Shown piece by piece: positions 8,581 to 17,041 of a stretch of DNA of 64,000 nucleotides. The notes under the pieces are model-generated. The model worked only from the letters and a program-made list of their open reading frames with translations. It was not told the DNA's origin and ran no database searches. The translations under genes and the position numbers were made by a program. The DNA lies in assembly GCA_902621165.1 (NCBI GenBank), contig CACNKX010000003.1:123919-187918 (forward strand), in the 5' to 3' direction. How positions within the stretch are numbered: position 1 is the first letter of the stretch; the number at the start of each line of letters is the position of its first letter. The DNA comes from an uncultured Alphaproteobacteria bacterium (GTDB lineage Bacteria; Pseudomonadota; Alphaproteobacteria; HIMB59; GCA-002718135).

Positions 8581-9736
8581 ATTTATCTTCACGCATTATA
8601 AAAAACATTACTAAAGCAATCAAAAACATTATTACGCCTAATGCATACATATTAAATGTTAAACCAAAAGTTTCAGCTGAAAATCCAACAACAGCAGGTC
8701 CAAATATAGCTCCGACAAAAGCAATACTTGATACATGAGAAATAGTAACTGGAATTGGATTTTGAGAATTTTTTACTGCCTGTCTAAATACTATGGGCAT
8801 AACGTTAGAAATTAACATTCCAAAGAGTGTTATGGCTATAAAAATAATAATGATATTTTGAGAAAAAATACTTAACACTAATATTGTGGATCCAATCATT
8901 GCAAAACATGGACCTACAATTACTTCACCAAATTTTGTAATTAATTTTGACGCAAACATATTACTTATGATCTCACCTAAATTAAAAAAAATAACTATTG
9001 AACCGACTAAAAAAATTGGCGCAGCAAGATCAGTAACAAGCCATAAAGGTGACCATTGAATTATTATTCCCATAAATGCGATAATACACATGTTAATTGA
9101 TGCAAACATGATAATTTTATAATTTGGAATTGAAAATCTTGGATCCTTATTAACAACATCATATTTCATATTCAATCCAAAAAAATACATAGTCAAAGTT
9201 GATATAAAAACAAACAAACCTACAATAAAAGTAGTATAGACAGGGTTAATTTCTAAACCAAGACATAAACTAGATATTCCTGCTCCAAGAAGAAAACCAA
9301 AATTAAAGGATGATTTAAATATTGGATTAAGAATTTTTTTTGTTTTCTCTTCTATTATAGCAACTTGCGTAAAAATATTTGGTGCTTGTATGCCAATAGA
9401 AATACCCCACAACATAGATACAAAAATAAAAAAAGTATAAGAAGACAAGTAAAAAATAGAAAATGGAATAAATGCGTATAATAATCTCGCAATTATTAAA
9501 CAATTTGTGCTTCCTATTTTTGGAAGTAAAAAACGGGTTGTAAGTTGGTTTGTAATTACATTACAAATACCAAAAATAATAAATCCTATAGAAAATTCTA
9601 TTTTTGTCATATCAATCAAATCAAAAAGAATTGGTGAATTTACCATAAACATACTGAAGGTTAATGTTGCAAAGAACCCTTGTGAAAAGGTTGCATAAAA
9701 TGCCGTTTTTAATTCTTTTGTCTCTATATTTTCCAT
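8540..9736 (-). CDS. MFS transporter whose 3' end reads antisense through tRNA-Leu
   Basis: This major facilitator protein of 398 residues has about twelve hydrophobic segments, starting near residues 15-45 and ending near 385. No substrate signature is recognised. The last transmembrane stretch (VIMFLIALVMFFIMRE) is followed by a tail ending VGVEGIEPTPPK, which is translated from the complement of the tRNA-Leu gene. The TGA stop sits inside the tRNA (8540-8542). The tail is therefore not ancestral transporter sequence. The gene diverges from the VTT membrane protein gene. Confidence 0.85.
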   Translation of the reverse strand: MENIETKELKTAFYATFSQGFFATLTFSMFMVNSPILFDLIDMTKIEFSIGFIIFGICNVITNQLTTRFLLPKIGSTNCLIIARLLYAFIPFSIFYLSSYTFFIFVSMLWGISIGIQAPNIFTQVAIIEEKTKKILNPIFKSSFNFGFLLGAGISSLCLGLEINPVYTTFIVGLFVFISTLTMYFFGLNMKYDVVNKDPRFSIPNYKIIMFASINMCIIAFMGIIIQWSPLWLVTDLAAPIFLVGSIVIFFNLGEIISNMFASKLITKFGEVIVGPCFAMIGSTILVLSIFSQNIIIIFIAITLFGMLISNVMPIVFRQAVKNSQNPIPVTISHVSSIAFVGAIFGPAVVGFSAETFGLTFNMYALGVIMFLIALVMFFIMREDKLVGVEGIEPTPPK

Positions 9737-9810
9737 TTAAGTAAAATTATGATAATTTAGATTTAAAATCATTAATAGTATAAATCAAAATTACAAAAAA
9801 AATATATTAA

Positions 9811-10395
9811 ATGAATTTTCTTAAAAGAACTTACAATTGGACTTTAGAAAAAGCACAACATAAAAATGCAAAGTGGTATTTAAGTTTAATATCATTTGCA
9901 GAAAGCTCATTTTTTCCGATTCCACCAGATATACTGCTTGTACCAATGGCATTAGCTTCCAAAGTAAATGCTCTATTTTACGCATTTATATGTACAATCT
10001 TTTCAGTACTAGGTGGAATACTAGGATATGCAATAGGATATTTTTTTTATAATTCAGTAGGTATTTACATTGTAGACTTTTATCATTTAGAAAATTCTTT
10101 TAATATTTTCGAAAGTTATTACAAAGAATTTGGTATATTGATTGTTCTTGGTGCTGGAATAACTCCATTTCCTTATAAGTTTATCACTATTGCAAGCGGT
10201 GTATTTGGATTAAATATTTTTTTGTTTTTTATTGTTTCTATTATTGGTCGAGGATTAAGATTTTATTTGATAGCAATACTTCTTTATTTTTTTGGTGAAA
10301 AAATTAAGTTAATTATTGATAAATATTTTAATATTTTAACTATTGTGTTTTTTATTTTACTTGTTGGAAGTGTTTTTATAATTAGATTTTTATGA
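9811..10395 (+). CDS. VTT-domain (SNARE-associated/DedA-like) inner-membrane protein, YqaA type
   Basis: The 194-residue integral membrane protein has four to five hydrophobic segments. It carries the VTT/DedA-family cues FAESSFFPIPPDILLVPMAL (34-53 approx.) and GAGITPFPYKFITIASGVFG. Its length and N-terminus (LKRTYNWTLEKAQHKNA) fit the YqaA subgroup. DedA-type proteins are linked to membrane homeostasis and, in some cases, undecaprenyl-phosphate or phospholipid movement. The exact role here is unknown. It overlaps the dsbB-like gene by four bases. Confidence 0.85.
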   Translation: MNFLKRTYNWTLEKAQHKNAKWYLSLISFAESSFFPIPPDILLVPMALASKVNALFYAFICTIFSVLGGILGYAIGYFFYNSVGIYIVDFYHLENSFNIFESYYKEFGILIVLGAGITPFPYKFITIASGVFGLNIFLFFIVSIIGRGLRFYLIAILLYFFGEKIKLIIDKYFNILTIVFFILLVGSVFIIRFL

Positions 10396-10886
10396 TAATT
10401 CGTAATTGGATAACACTTTTATTTTTTATTTCGCTTATTTCGATATCATCAGCGTTAATTGCAGAATATTTTTTTAATCTTCAGCCATGTGAATTGTGTT
10501 TAAAGCAAAGACATCCATATTATTTAATTTTAATATGTTTAATTTTGATATTTTTATTCAAAAATTTAAATAAAATTTGGCTTTATTTAGTAATACAGTT
10601 TGCATCAGTTTACGGGCTTTTTTATTCTATATGGCATGTTGGAGTTGAAAATAAAATTCTTAAAGGACCAGTAGGTTGTTCAGCAATGTTAACAAACAGT
10701 GAAAACACTACAGACCTTAAAGCTCAGATATTATCAAAGCAGGTAATCAATTGTGATGAAGTTATTTGGAGTTTTTTTGGAATTTCTGCTGCTTCAATTA
10801 ATACGCTTGTTTTACTAGTTATTTTTATTTTAAATGCTATTTATTTATATAAATACTATGGCATTAAAAAAGAAAAAAGCGTCTAA
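10392..10886 (+). CDS. dsbB: DsbB-like disulfide bond formation protein
   Basis: The four-helix membrane protein (164 residues) reoxidises a periplasmic thiol oxidase with ubiquinone. It has the first-loop pair CELC (Cys33, Cys36) and a second periplasmic pair Cys96 (GPVGC) and Cys121 (INCDE). The fixed order of hydrophobic segments and the LKQRHPYY phrase after the first pair fit DsbB. No dsbA is in the window. It overlaps the VTT gene by four bases upstream and coq7 downstream, so it lies within a compact membrane/quinone operon. Confidence 0.88.
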   Translation: MIIRNWITLLFFISLISISSALIAEYFFNLQPCELCLKQRHPYYLILICLILIFLFKNLNKIWLYLVIQFASVYGLFYSIWHVGVENKILKGPVGCSAMLTNSENTTDLKAQILSKQVINCDEVIWSFFGISAASINTLVLLVIFILNAIYLYKYYGIKKEKSV

Positions 10887-11427
10887 AAAAAAATCTTCGT
10901 CGAATAGAACTACTCATAGGGAGGTTTTAGAAGAAATCATAAGAGTTGATCATGCCGGTGAATATGGTGCCACTAAAATATATGATGGTCAAATAGCAGT
11001 TTTTGGGAAAAGCTCAAAGCTTGGTAAAACTATTCAACATATGGCTGATCAAGAACAAGAGCACATTGATAAATTTAATGAATTAATATTAGAACATAGA
11101 GTTAGACCAACTGCTCTTCTACCTTTGTGGAATGTTGCAGGTTATGCACTTGGCGCTTCTACTGCCTTAATGGGTGAAAAAGCTGCTATGGCTTGTACAG
11201 TTGCTGTAGAAAAAGTTATTGGTGAACATTATCAAGAACAGTTAGATCTTTTAGGGGATGATCACAAAGATTTAAAAAAAACAATTTCTAAATTCCGAGA
11301 TGACGAACTAGAGCATCATGATATTGGAATAGAGCATGACGCAGAAAATGCTCCAGGTTATAAAGTTATGTCAAAATTAATTGAACTTGGATGTAAAACA
11401 GCAATTGCTATCTCAAAAAAAATTTAA
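10858..11427 (+). CDS. coq7: demethoxyubiquinone hydroxylase (Coq7/UbiM-like diiron enzyme)
   Basis: This ferritin-like diiron monooxygenase makes the C6 hydroxylation in ubiquinone synthesis. Metal-binding motifs are visible in two pairs: VDHAGEYGA, EQEHIDKF, KVIGEHYQEQ and DELEHHDIGIEHDA. I start it at 10858 (MALKKKK). An earlier ATG at 10834 would only add eight hydrophobic residues that are the frame shadow of dsbB. The product is 189 residues with a basic N-terminus. It overlaps dsbB by 29 bases and converges on the HNH gene, sharing TTAA (11424-11427) as both stops. Confidence 0.93.
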   Translation: MALKKKKASKKKSSSNRTTHREVLEEIIRVDHAGEYGATKIYDGQIAVFGKSSKLGKTIQHMADQEQEHIDKFNELILEHRVRPTALLPLWNVAGYALGASTALMGEKAAMACTVAVEKVIGEHYQEQLDLLGDDHKDLKKTISKFRDDELEHHDIGIEHDAENAPGYKVMSKLIELGCKTAIAISKKI

Positions 11428-11978
11428 TTTTCTAATTCTGTATCCCAATATAAATAATCTCTCCAAGTTTCATGCAAAAAATTGGGAGGAAAATTTCTTC
11501 CATTGTTTTGTAGTTGAATTGACGATGGTCGAAGAGGTTTTTTAAAAAGTTTCATATCTGTATTGTGAATTAATTTTCTTCCCTTTTTTAAATTACACGA
11601 TGTGCAAGCAGAGACGACGTTTTCCCAAGTAGTTTTTCCATTTAAACATTTAGGCACTAAGTGATCAAATGTTAGTTCATTAGCAGGGAAACGATTGGTG
11701 CAATACTGACAAGTAAAGTTATCCCTTAAGAATACATTAAAACGAGTAAAAGCTGGTCTTCTTTGTGGTGTAACGTAATCTTTTAAAGCAATAACACTTG
11801 GTAACTTAAAAGTAAGGTTTGGAGAATGAACTTCGTGCTCATAATTTTCAATTACTGAAACCCTTTCAAGAAATACTGCTTTAATAGCATCTTGCCATGA
11901 GCATAAGGAAAGTGGGTAATAAGATAGTGGCCTAAAATCAGCATTAAGCACCAAAGCTGGATTTTCTGCGGTACTCAT
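11424..11978 (-). CDS. HNH endonuclease family protein
   Basis: The 184-residue protein has a central HNH domain. FTCQYC and CTSCN form the zinc-stabilising CxxC pairs. LTFDHLVPKCLNGKTTWENVV holds the catalytic His/Asn pattern. The N-terminal sequence VLNADFRPLSYYPLSLCSWQDAIKAV is characteristic of a widespread stand-alone family in alphaproteobacteria and cyanobacteria. There is no intron, mobile or restriction context, so a housekeeping nucleic-acid role is more likely than homing. Its precise function is unknown. Confidence 0.85.
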   Translation of the reverse strand: MSTAENPALVLNADFRPLSYYPLSLCSWQDAIKAVFLERVSVIENYEHEVHSPNLTFKLPSVIALKDYVTPQRRPAFTRFNVFLRDNFTCQYCTNRFPANELTFDHLVPKCLNGKTTWENVVSACTSCNLKKGRKLIHNTDMKLFKKPLRPSSIQLQNNGRNFPPNFLHETWRDYLYWDTELEN

Positions 11979-12041
11979 TTTAGTTTCTACTAACCCAAGT
12001 CATATTATTCAAATAGTAATATAATATTAAGATTCGATTAC

Positions 12042-12746
12042 TTAAATATTTTTTTTAATAAAATTTTGGAATAAAGTTATTGTTTCTTGCGACATAGTAT
12101 GCTCATCATTTGGTAAAAGGTGAGATTCAAATTTGAAATTAAAATTTTTTAGAATTTCAACTGATTGATTAAAATTTGAAACAGGCAGTACGTTATCTAG
12201 TCCACCATGTGAAATAAATATTGGTGTTTCTAAAAATGAATTTTTAGGAACGAATTCTCTTGAAATTATTCTTGAAGAAATAATTGCTATGCCAGCTAAT
12301 TTTTTATTAAGAGATTGACCCAATTCAAACGCCATTATTCCTCCTTGGGAAAAGCCCATAACAAAACAATCACTCATCTCAATATTTAAATCATTTGTAA
12401 GCAGAGATATCGTATTAGAAATTTTTTTAACATTTTCATTTATTAAATTTCTAACATTTTCAAATTCTTTTGGGCCAACATCAGAAATATAAACACCGTT
12501 AAGGTATAAATCAAACCATTGATAACCCATTGGATTGCCAGGCATGATACTTGGTGCATTTAAAGCTACATAGTGCATTCCCCATTCATCTTGGTCTAAA
12601 GGTTCTGCTAAATGAATAAAATTAGCAGCATTGTCTCCATAACCGTGAAGCATTACCATTAATTTCTTAGGTTTATCGTGTTTTGATATTGATGGGCCTA
12701 ATAATATATTGTCCATATTGACCTTATGTATGAATTCTTGCTTCAT
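12042..12746 (-). CDS. carboxylesterase/phospholipase-type alpha/beta hydrolase (YpfH/APT-like)
   Basis: The 234-residue serine hydrolase has MLHGYGDNAANF (oxyanion region, about 32-43), the nucleophile elbow GFSQGG, the acid in SHGGLDNVLP and His in DEHTM. This corresponds to the acyl-protein-thioesterase/carboxylesterase family. No signal peptide is seen, so it is cytosolic. It diverges from the small HIG1-like gene, with only 28 bases between the start codons. The natural ester substrate is unknown. Confidence 0.85.
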   Translation of the reverse strand: MKQEFIHKVNMDNILLGPSISKHDKPKKLMVMLHGYGDNAANFIHLAEPLDQDEWGMHYVALNAPSIMPGNPMGYQWFDLYLNGVYISDVGPKEFENVRNLINENVKKISNTISLLTNDLNIEMSDCFVMGFSQGGIMAFELGQSLNKKLAGIAIISSRIISREFVPKNSFLETPIFISHGGLDNVLPVSNFNQSVEILKNFNFKFESHLLPNDEHTMSQETITLFQNFIKKNI

Positions 12747-12774
12747 TCAAGAAAAGTTTTATATAGATAGATAT

Positions 12775-12969
12775 ATGGGTACAATGCAGATAGTACTAGT
12801 TTTATTTATGGCTGCAACTCTAGCAGTCGTAGTTATTGGTGTTATAGCCATGGCAGTAAATGGCAAGCTTAATAAAAATCATAGTAATAAGCTGATGCGT
12901 TTAAGAGTACTTTTTCAAGCTATAGCTATATTTGTTTTTGTTTTAATTATCTGGCTGGCAAGAAATTAG
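12775..12969 (+). CDS. small twin-transmembrane protein (HIG1-like)
   Basis: The 64-residue protein has two hydrophobic helices (about 4-27 and 42-61). A short basic loop NGKLNKNHSNKLMRLRVLFQA joins them, the pattern of alphaproteobacterial HIG1-domain twin-TM proteins. Mitochondrial relatives associate with respiratory complexes. I chose the ATG at 12775. A longer reading from 12709 runs into the divergent esterase gene and lacks hydrophobic character. The role in respiration is inference by family only. Confidence 0.75.
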   Translation: MGTMQIVLVLFMAATLAVVVIGVIAMAVNGKLNKNHSNKLMRLRVLFQAIAIFVFVLIIWLARN

Positions 12970-13023
12970 TATTTAGACTCTAGAAAATTTTTATAATATT
13001 TAGTATACAGTTGACAGGTTTAT

Positions 13024-13206
13024 ATGGGCATTCACTTTAATCACAAATCTAAAGCGGGAGACCGCAAAATGCAAAAAGAACTAAAGCTTAAAATGAAAGC
13101 TGAGGAACGCAAAAGAAAACGTGAAGAGCAAGAAAAGCTTAAAATGGAAGAGGAAATGCGCAAACTTGAAGAGCTTACAAGGCCTGATAAAGAAGAAAAT
13201 CAGTAA
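13024..13206 (+). CDS. small highly charged helical protein of unknown function
   Basis: The 60-residue product is almost entirely Lys, Glu, Arg, Met and Leu from residue 15 on, predicting one long charged helix or coiled coil. The N-terminus MGIHFNHKSKAGDRK is more distinctive. It follows the HIG1-like gene by 54 bases on the same strand. TTGACA and an AGG lie just upstream, but spacing does not allow a confident promoter or start call. I do not recognise the family. It may be real because no other frame explains the stretch. Confidence 0.5.
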   Translation: MGIHFNHKSKAGDRKMQKELKLKMKAEERKRKREEQEKLKMEEEMRKLEELTRPDKEENQ

Positions 13207-13244
13207 TAGCAGAAATATTAATTGCTAAAAATTTTTAAAATTTA

Positions 13245-14060
13245 CTAACTTGGTAAAGGATAATGTTCGGCTATAAATTTCTTTAGAATTTCTAATGTTT
13301 GATCTGCTTCTTCTAGGAGCATCATATGACCACAATCTTCAATAATCTTTACTTCTGAGCCCTTAATATAATCAGCAAGAATTTTTCCATCTTTTAAACG
13401 GCACATTCTGTCTTGTGCACCTAATATAGAAAGAGTTGGTAAATCTAATTTTTTAGCAACCTCAGGTCCGTTTTTATAATTATCACATGCTCTAAAATCG
13501 ATACCTAGAGTATCTTTAATTTCTTTATTTTGAACAATCATGGAACCAACATTCAGGTGATATAAACCTGGAACAGGATGACCGCCAAAATGTCCTGCTG
13601 GACCGTGCGCAAAATCCATCATAAGATCAACAGCCTTAGGATTACTCTCTTCAGCTAGCTTTAATAATTCTGGATTCATCGGAATAGCAGACGCACCGCC
13701 CATAAGAGTTAACGTTTTAATTTTTTCTGGGTGTTGTGCAACACATTCCATTGTTACAAGACATCCTTGAGAATGTCCAACTAGTGAAGCTTCTTTACAT
13801 CCAACTGCACCAATAACATCACCAACCCAGTTTCCCATTTCTTCAATAGTTTTTAAACTTTCACCAGAAGATAGTCCGTGACCTGGTAAATCAACTGCTA
13901 AAACACTGTATCCACGGAATGCAAAGTAACGTGTTTGTAAAACCCAAACCATGTGACTTAGTCCACTACCATGAACAAAAATAATAAGAGGTTTATTTTT
14001 ATCAAAAGGTCTGCCTCCAGTGGAGGCAAACGTATCAATACCGCGAACTTTAAACTTCAT
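13245..14060 (-). CDS. alpha/beta hydrolase
   Basis: The 271-residue alpha/beta-fold hydrolase has FVHGSGLSHMVW (oxyanion loop), nucleophile elbow GHSQGC, the acid in LGAQDRMC and His in EDCGHMMLLEE. No signal peptide is seen. It is the last gene of the operon fadN-like > acyl-CoA ligase > metY > hydrolase and directly abuts metY (no gap). The position suggests hydrolysis of an acyl or thioester-derived compound in the same route. The substrate is unknown. Confidence 0.8.
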   Translation of the reverse strand: MKFKVRGIDTFASTGGRPFDKNKPLIIFVHGSGLSHMVWVLQTRYFAFRGYSVLAVDLPGHGLSSGESLKTIEEMGNWVGDVIGAVGCKEASLVGHSQGCLVTMECVAQHPEKIKTLTLMGGASAIPMNPELLKLAEESNPKAVDLMMDFAHGPAGHFGGHPVPGLYHLNVGSMIVQNKEIKDTLGIDFRACDNYKNGPEVAKKLDLPTLSILGAQDRMCRLKDGKILADYIKGSEVKIIEDCGHMMLLEEADQTLEILKKFIAEHYPLPS

Positions 14061-15371
14061 TTATTTGTTTGCAACTAAACGAGGTTTTTTTGCAGCTCTA
14101 AATCCATCTTCGAAATCGTTTACGATATCTTCAAAGTCTTCTAGACCAACAGACAATCTAATCATATCATGAGATAACCCAGCAAATTTTAAAGTTGCCT
14201 CATCCATTTGTGAGTGCGTTGCAGATGCTGGGTGTATAACTAGTGTTCTCGCATCACCTACATTTGCTAAATGCGATGCAAGTTTAACATTGTTAATAAA
14301 TGCAGCTCCAGCCTCCTTGCCACCTTTAATTCCAAAGGCGATCATTGACCCCGTACCCTTAGGTAGAATTTTTTCTGCAAGTTCCTTATCAGGATGTCCT
14401 GGTGCACTTGCATGCGAAACCCAAGCGACACTTTCATGATTAGATAAATACTCAACCATTTTCAAAGCATTAGAACAATGTTTTTCCATTCTAAGAGAGA
14501 GAGTTTCTAAACCATGTAAAATATTCCATGCATTTTGTGGTGCTAAACAAGGCCCCATATCTCTCATTCCTTCAGCTCTTGCCATCATTGTAAATGCTGT
14601 TGGGCCAAATTCTTCTGCAAATGATAATCCGTGATAGCCTTCATACGGTTCTGTCATTGATGGAAACTTATCATTTTGCATCCAATCAAAAGTTCCACCT
14701 TCAACTAATATACCTGCCATAGAAGAACCATTACCACTCATCCATTTGGTTAGTGAATGTACAACAAGGTCAGCTCCATGTTCAAAAGGTCTACATAAAT
14801 ATGGAGTTTGATAGGTACTATCAATAATAAGTGGAATGCCAGCTTCTTTTGCTATGTTTGAAACTTCAGGCATATTCATCAATTCATTACCAGGATTACC
14901 AACAAGCTCACCAAAAATTCCTTTAGTATTTGGTTGAATAGCTTTTTTAAAACCTTCTGTATCTCTTGGTTTTACAAAAGTTGTTTTAATACCAAACTTA
15001 GGAAGCGTTAATCTAAATAAATTTACTGTTCCACCGTAAAGCTGAGAAGAAACAACCATGTGATCACCAGCGTTACAAAGAGTCATAATAGTTAAAAATA
15101 TTGCACTCATTCCTGATGCAGTTGCAAGAGCAGCTGTTCCTCCTTCAAGTGCACAAACTCTTTCTTCTAGAACTTGTACTGTTGGGTTGGACATACGACT
15201 ATAAATATGACCACCTCTTTCTAAATTAAAAAGTGCTGCCGCATGATCAACATCATCAAACATATATGAAGTTGTTTGATAAATTGGTACTTGTCTTGAG
15301 CCAGCGTTTTTGCTTGGTTGATAACCAGCATGCAGACTAAGTGTGTCAAATTTATAAGTTTTTGGATCCAT
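14061..15371 (-). CDS. metY: O-acetylhomoserine sulfhydrylase / Cys-Met metabolism PLP enzyme
   Basis: The 436-residue PLP-dependent enzyme replaces the acetyl group of O-acetylhomoserine with sulfide or methanethiol, giving homocysteine or methionine. It has IYQTTSYMFDD, YSRMSNPTV, the EGGTAALATASGMSAI cofactor-binding segment, and the Schiff-base lysine in HSLTKWMSG. Length matches the MetY family, longer than MetB/MetC. It abuts the acyl-CoA ligase upstream (15371/15372) and the hydrolase downstream. metX, the source of O-acetylhomoserine, is at 25.9 kb under a riboswitch. No riboswitch is visible in front of this operon. Confidence 0.9.
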   Translation of the reverse strand: MDPKTYKFDTLSLHAGYQPSKNAGSRQVPIYQTTSYMFDDVDHAAALFNLERGGHIYSRMSNPTVQVLEERVCALEGGTAALATASGMSAIFLTIMTLCNAGDHMVVSSQLYGGTVNLFRLTLPKFGIKTTFVKPRDTEGFKKAIQPNTKGIFGELVGNPGNELMNMPEVSNIAKEAGIPLIIDSTYQTPYLCRPFEHGADLVVHSLTKWMSGNGSSMAGILVEGGTFDWMQNDKFPSMTEPYEGYHGLSFAEEFGPTAFTMMARAEGMRDMGPCLAPQNAWNILHGLETLSLRMEKHCSNALKMVEYLSNHESVAWVSHASAPGHPDKELAEKILPKGTGSMIAFGIKGGKEAGAAFINNVKLASHLANVGDARTLVIHPASATHSQMDEATLKFAGLSHDMIRLSVGLEDFEDIVNDFEDGFRAAKKPRLVANK

Positions 15372-17003
15372 TTATAACTCCTTTGCTTTTGTTCTTAATT
15401 CAAACTTTTGTATCTTCCCAGTTGAAGTTTTTGGTAATTCACCAAAGATTACATGCTTTGGTCTTTTAAATCCAGCCATATTTTCTTTACAAAACTGAAT
15501 TATATCATCTTCTGTGGCATTTTTTCCAGGTGCTAATTCTACAAAAGCACAAGGTGTTTCACCCCACTTCTCATCTGGTTTGGCAACTACTGCAACCAAA
15601 GAAACAGCTGGATGTTTTGCAACAACATTTTCCACTTCCACAGATGAAATATTTTCTCCACCAGAAATTATAATATCTTTCGATCTATCTTTTATTTGAA
15701 TATATCCATCAGGATAGACCACGGCTAAATCACCTGAGTGAAACCATCCTTTTTTCATGGATGTTTCAGTCGCCTCTTTATTTTTGTAATATCCTTTCAT
15801 TACAACATTTCCTCGAATTAAAATCTCTCCCATGGTTTCTCCATCCATTGGAACTTTTTCATAGGTCTCTGGATCTGCAACACAAACTTCTTCAGTATTT
15901 GGATAACGAACACCTTGTCTTGCTTTAATATCAGCTTTTTTAGATTTTGATTGTGATTCCCATTCTTCATTCCAAGCGCATTGAAGAATATGGCCGTATG
16001 TTTCGGTTAACCCATATACATGCATAACTTCAAAACCTAAGTTATCCATCTTTTCAAGAATTGCACTCGTTGGTGGAGCTCCAGCAGTTAATACATATAC
16101 TTTATGATTTATTTCTTTTTTATCTTTCTCATCTGCGTTAGCAATTAAACTTAAAACTATTGGAGCACCTCCAAAATGAGTTACTTTATATTTATCTATT
16201 AAGTTATAAATATCTTTTGCAACAATGTATCTGCAGCAAATAATCTTTGCATGTATTAAAGCAGCTGTCCAAGGATAACCCCATCCGTTACAATGGAACA
16301 TTGGAACGGTATAAAGAAATGTTAATTTATTAGGCATGTTCCATGCCGTAACACTTCCTGTTGACATTAAATATGATCCACGATGGTGATACACAACACC
16401 TTTTGGTTTACCTGTTGTACCTGATGTATAGCTTAGTGAGATTGCTTGCCATTCATCTTCCGGTAAAGACCAATCATAATTGTCATCACCCGTTTGCAAA
16501 AATTCTTCATATGTCATTTCTCCAATTTGTTCGCCCTCACCATCTTTAAAAACTGCTTGATCATCATGAATATCAATAATAGGAATATTCTTCCCATATA
16601 TTTTTAAAGCTTTTTTCATTGTAGGTGAAAATTGAGTATCAGTTATAAGAAGTTTTGCATCACTATGATCTAAAATATATGCAATTGTTTCTGCATCAAG
16701 TCTGGTATTGATCGTATTAATAACACCGCCAGTCATTGGAATAGAATAATGAGCTTCGAATAATTCTGGAGTATTTGCAGCTATAATTGAAACGGTACTC
16801 CCTTTTGTAATTCCTTTTTTTGCTAAAGCACTAGCGAACTTGGTACATCGATTATAGGTTTCAAGCCAAGTGTAACTTCTATTTCCGTAAACTAAAGAGT
16901 CATAGTTTGGATAAATATCTTTTACGCGAGTTATAAAACTTAATGGTGATAGTGGAACAAAATTGGCTGAATTTTTATCTAGGTTTGTATCAAAATTACT
17001 CAT
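15372..17003 (-). CDS. AMP-forming acyl-CoA synthetase (fatty-acid / 3-methylmercaptopropionate ligase type)
   Basis: The 543-residue ANL-superfamily ligase has P-loop YTSGTTGKPKGV. The adenine-binding stretch is MHVYGLTETYGHIL and the hinge is GWFHSGDLAVVYPDGYIQIKDR. The catalytic lysine is in TSTGKIQKFELR. It activates a carboxylic acid to its CoA thioester. The family includes medium/long-chain fatty-acid ligases and the DmdB-type ligase of DMSP degradation, which cannot be told apart by eye. It lies 38 bases after the fadN-like gene and abuts metY, so the substrate may be a sulfur-containing or ordinary fatty acid. Confidence 0.88.
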   Translation of the reverse strand: MSNFDTNLDKNSANFVPLSPLSFITRVKDIYPNYDSLVYGNRSYTWLETYNRCTKFASALAKKGITKGSTVSIIAANTPELFEAHYSIPMTGGVINTINTRLDAETIAYILDHSDAKLLITDTQFSPTMKKALKIYGKNIPIIDIHDDQAVFKDGEGEQIGEMTYEEFLQTGDDNYDWSLPEDEWQAISLSYTSGTTGKPKGVVYHHRGSYLMSTGSVTAWNMPNKLTFLYTVPMFHCNGWGYPWTAALIHAKIICCRYIVAKDIYNLIDKYKVTHFGGAPIVLSLIANADEKDKKEINHKVYVLTAGAPPTSAILEKMDNLGFEVMHVYGLTETYGHILQCAWNEEWESQSKSKKADIKARQGVRYPNTEEVCVADPETYEKVPMDGETMGEILIRGNVVMKGYYKNKEATETSMKKGWFHSGDLAVVYPDGYIQIKDRSKDIIISGGENISSVEVENVVAKHPAVSLVAVVAKPDEKWGETPCAFVELAPGKNATEDDIIQFCKENMAGFKRPKHVIFGELPKTSTGKIQKFELRTKAKEL

Positions 17004-17041
17004 CTGTTTCCTAAAAGGATTAAATATTACAAGAAATTAAT

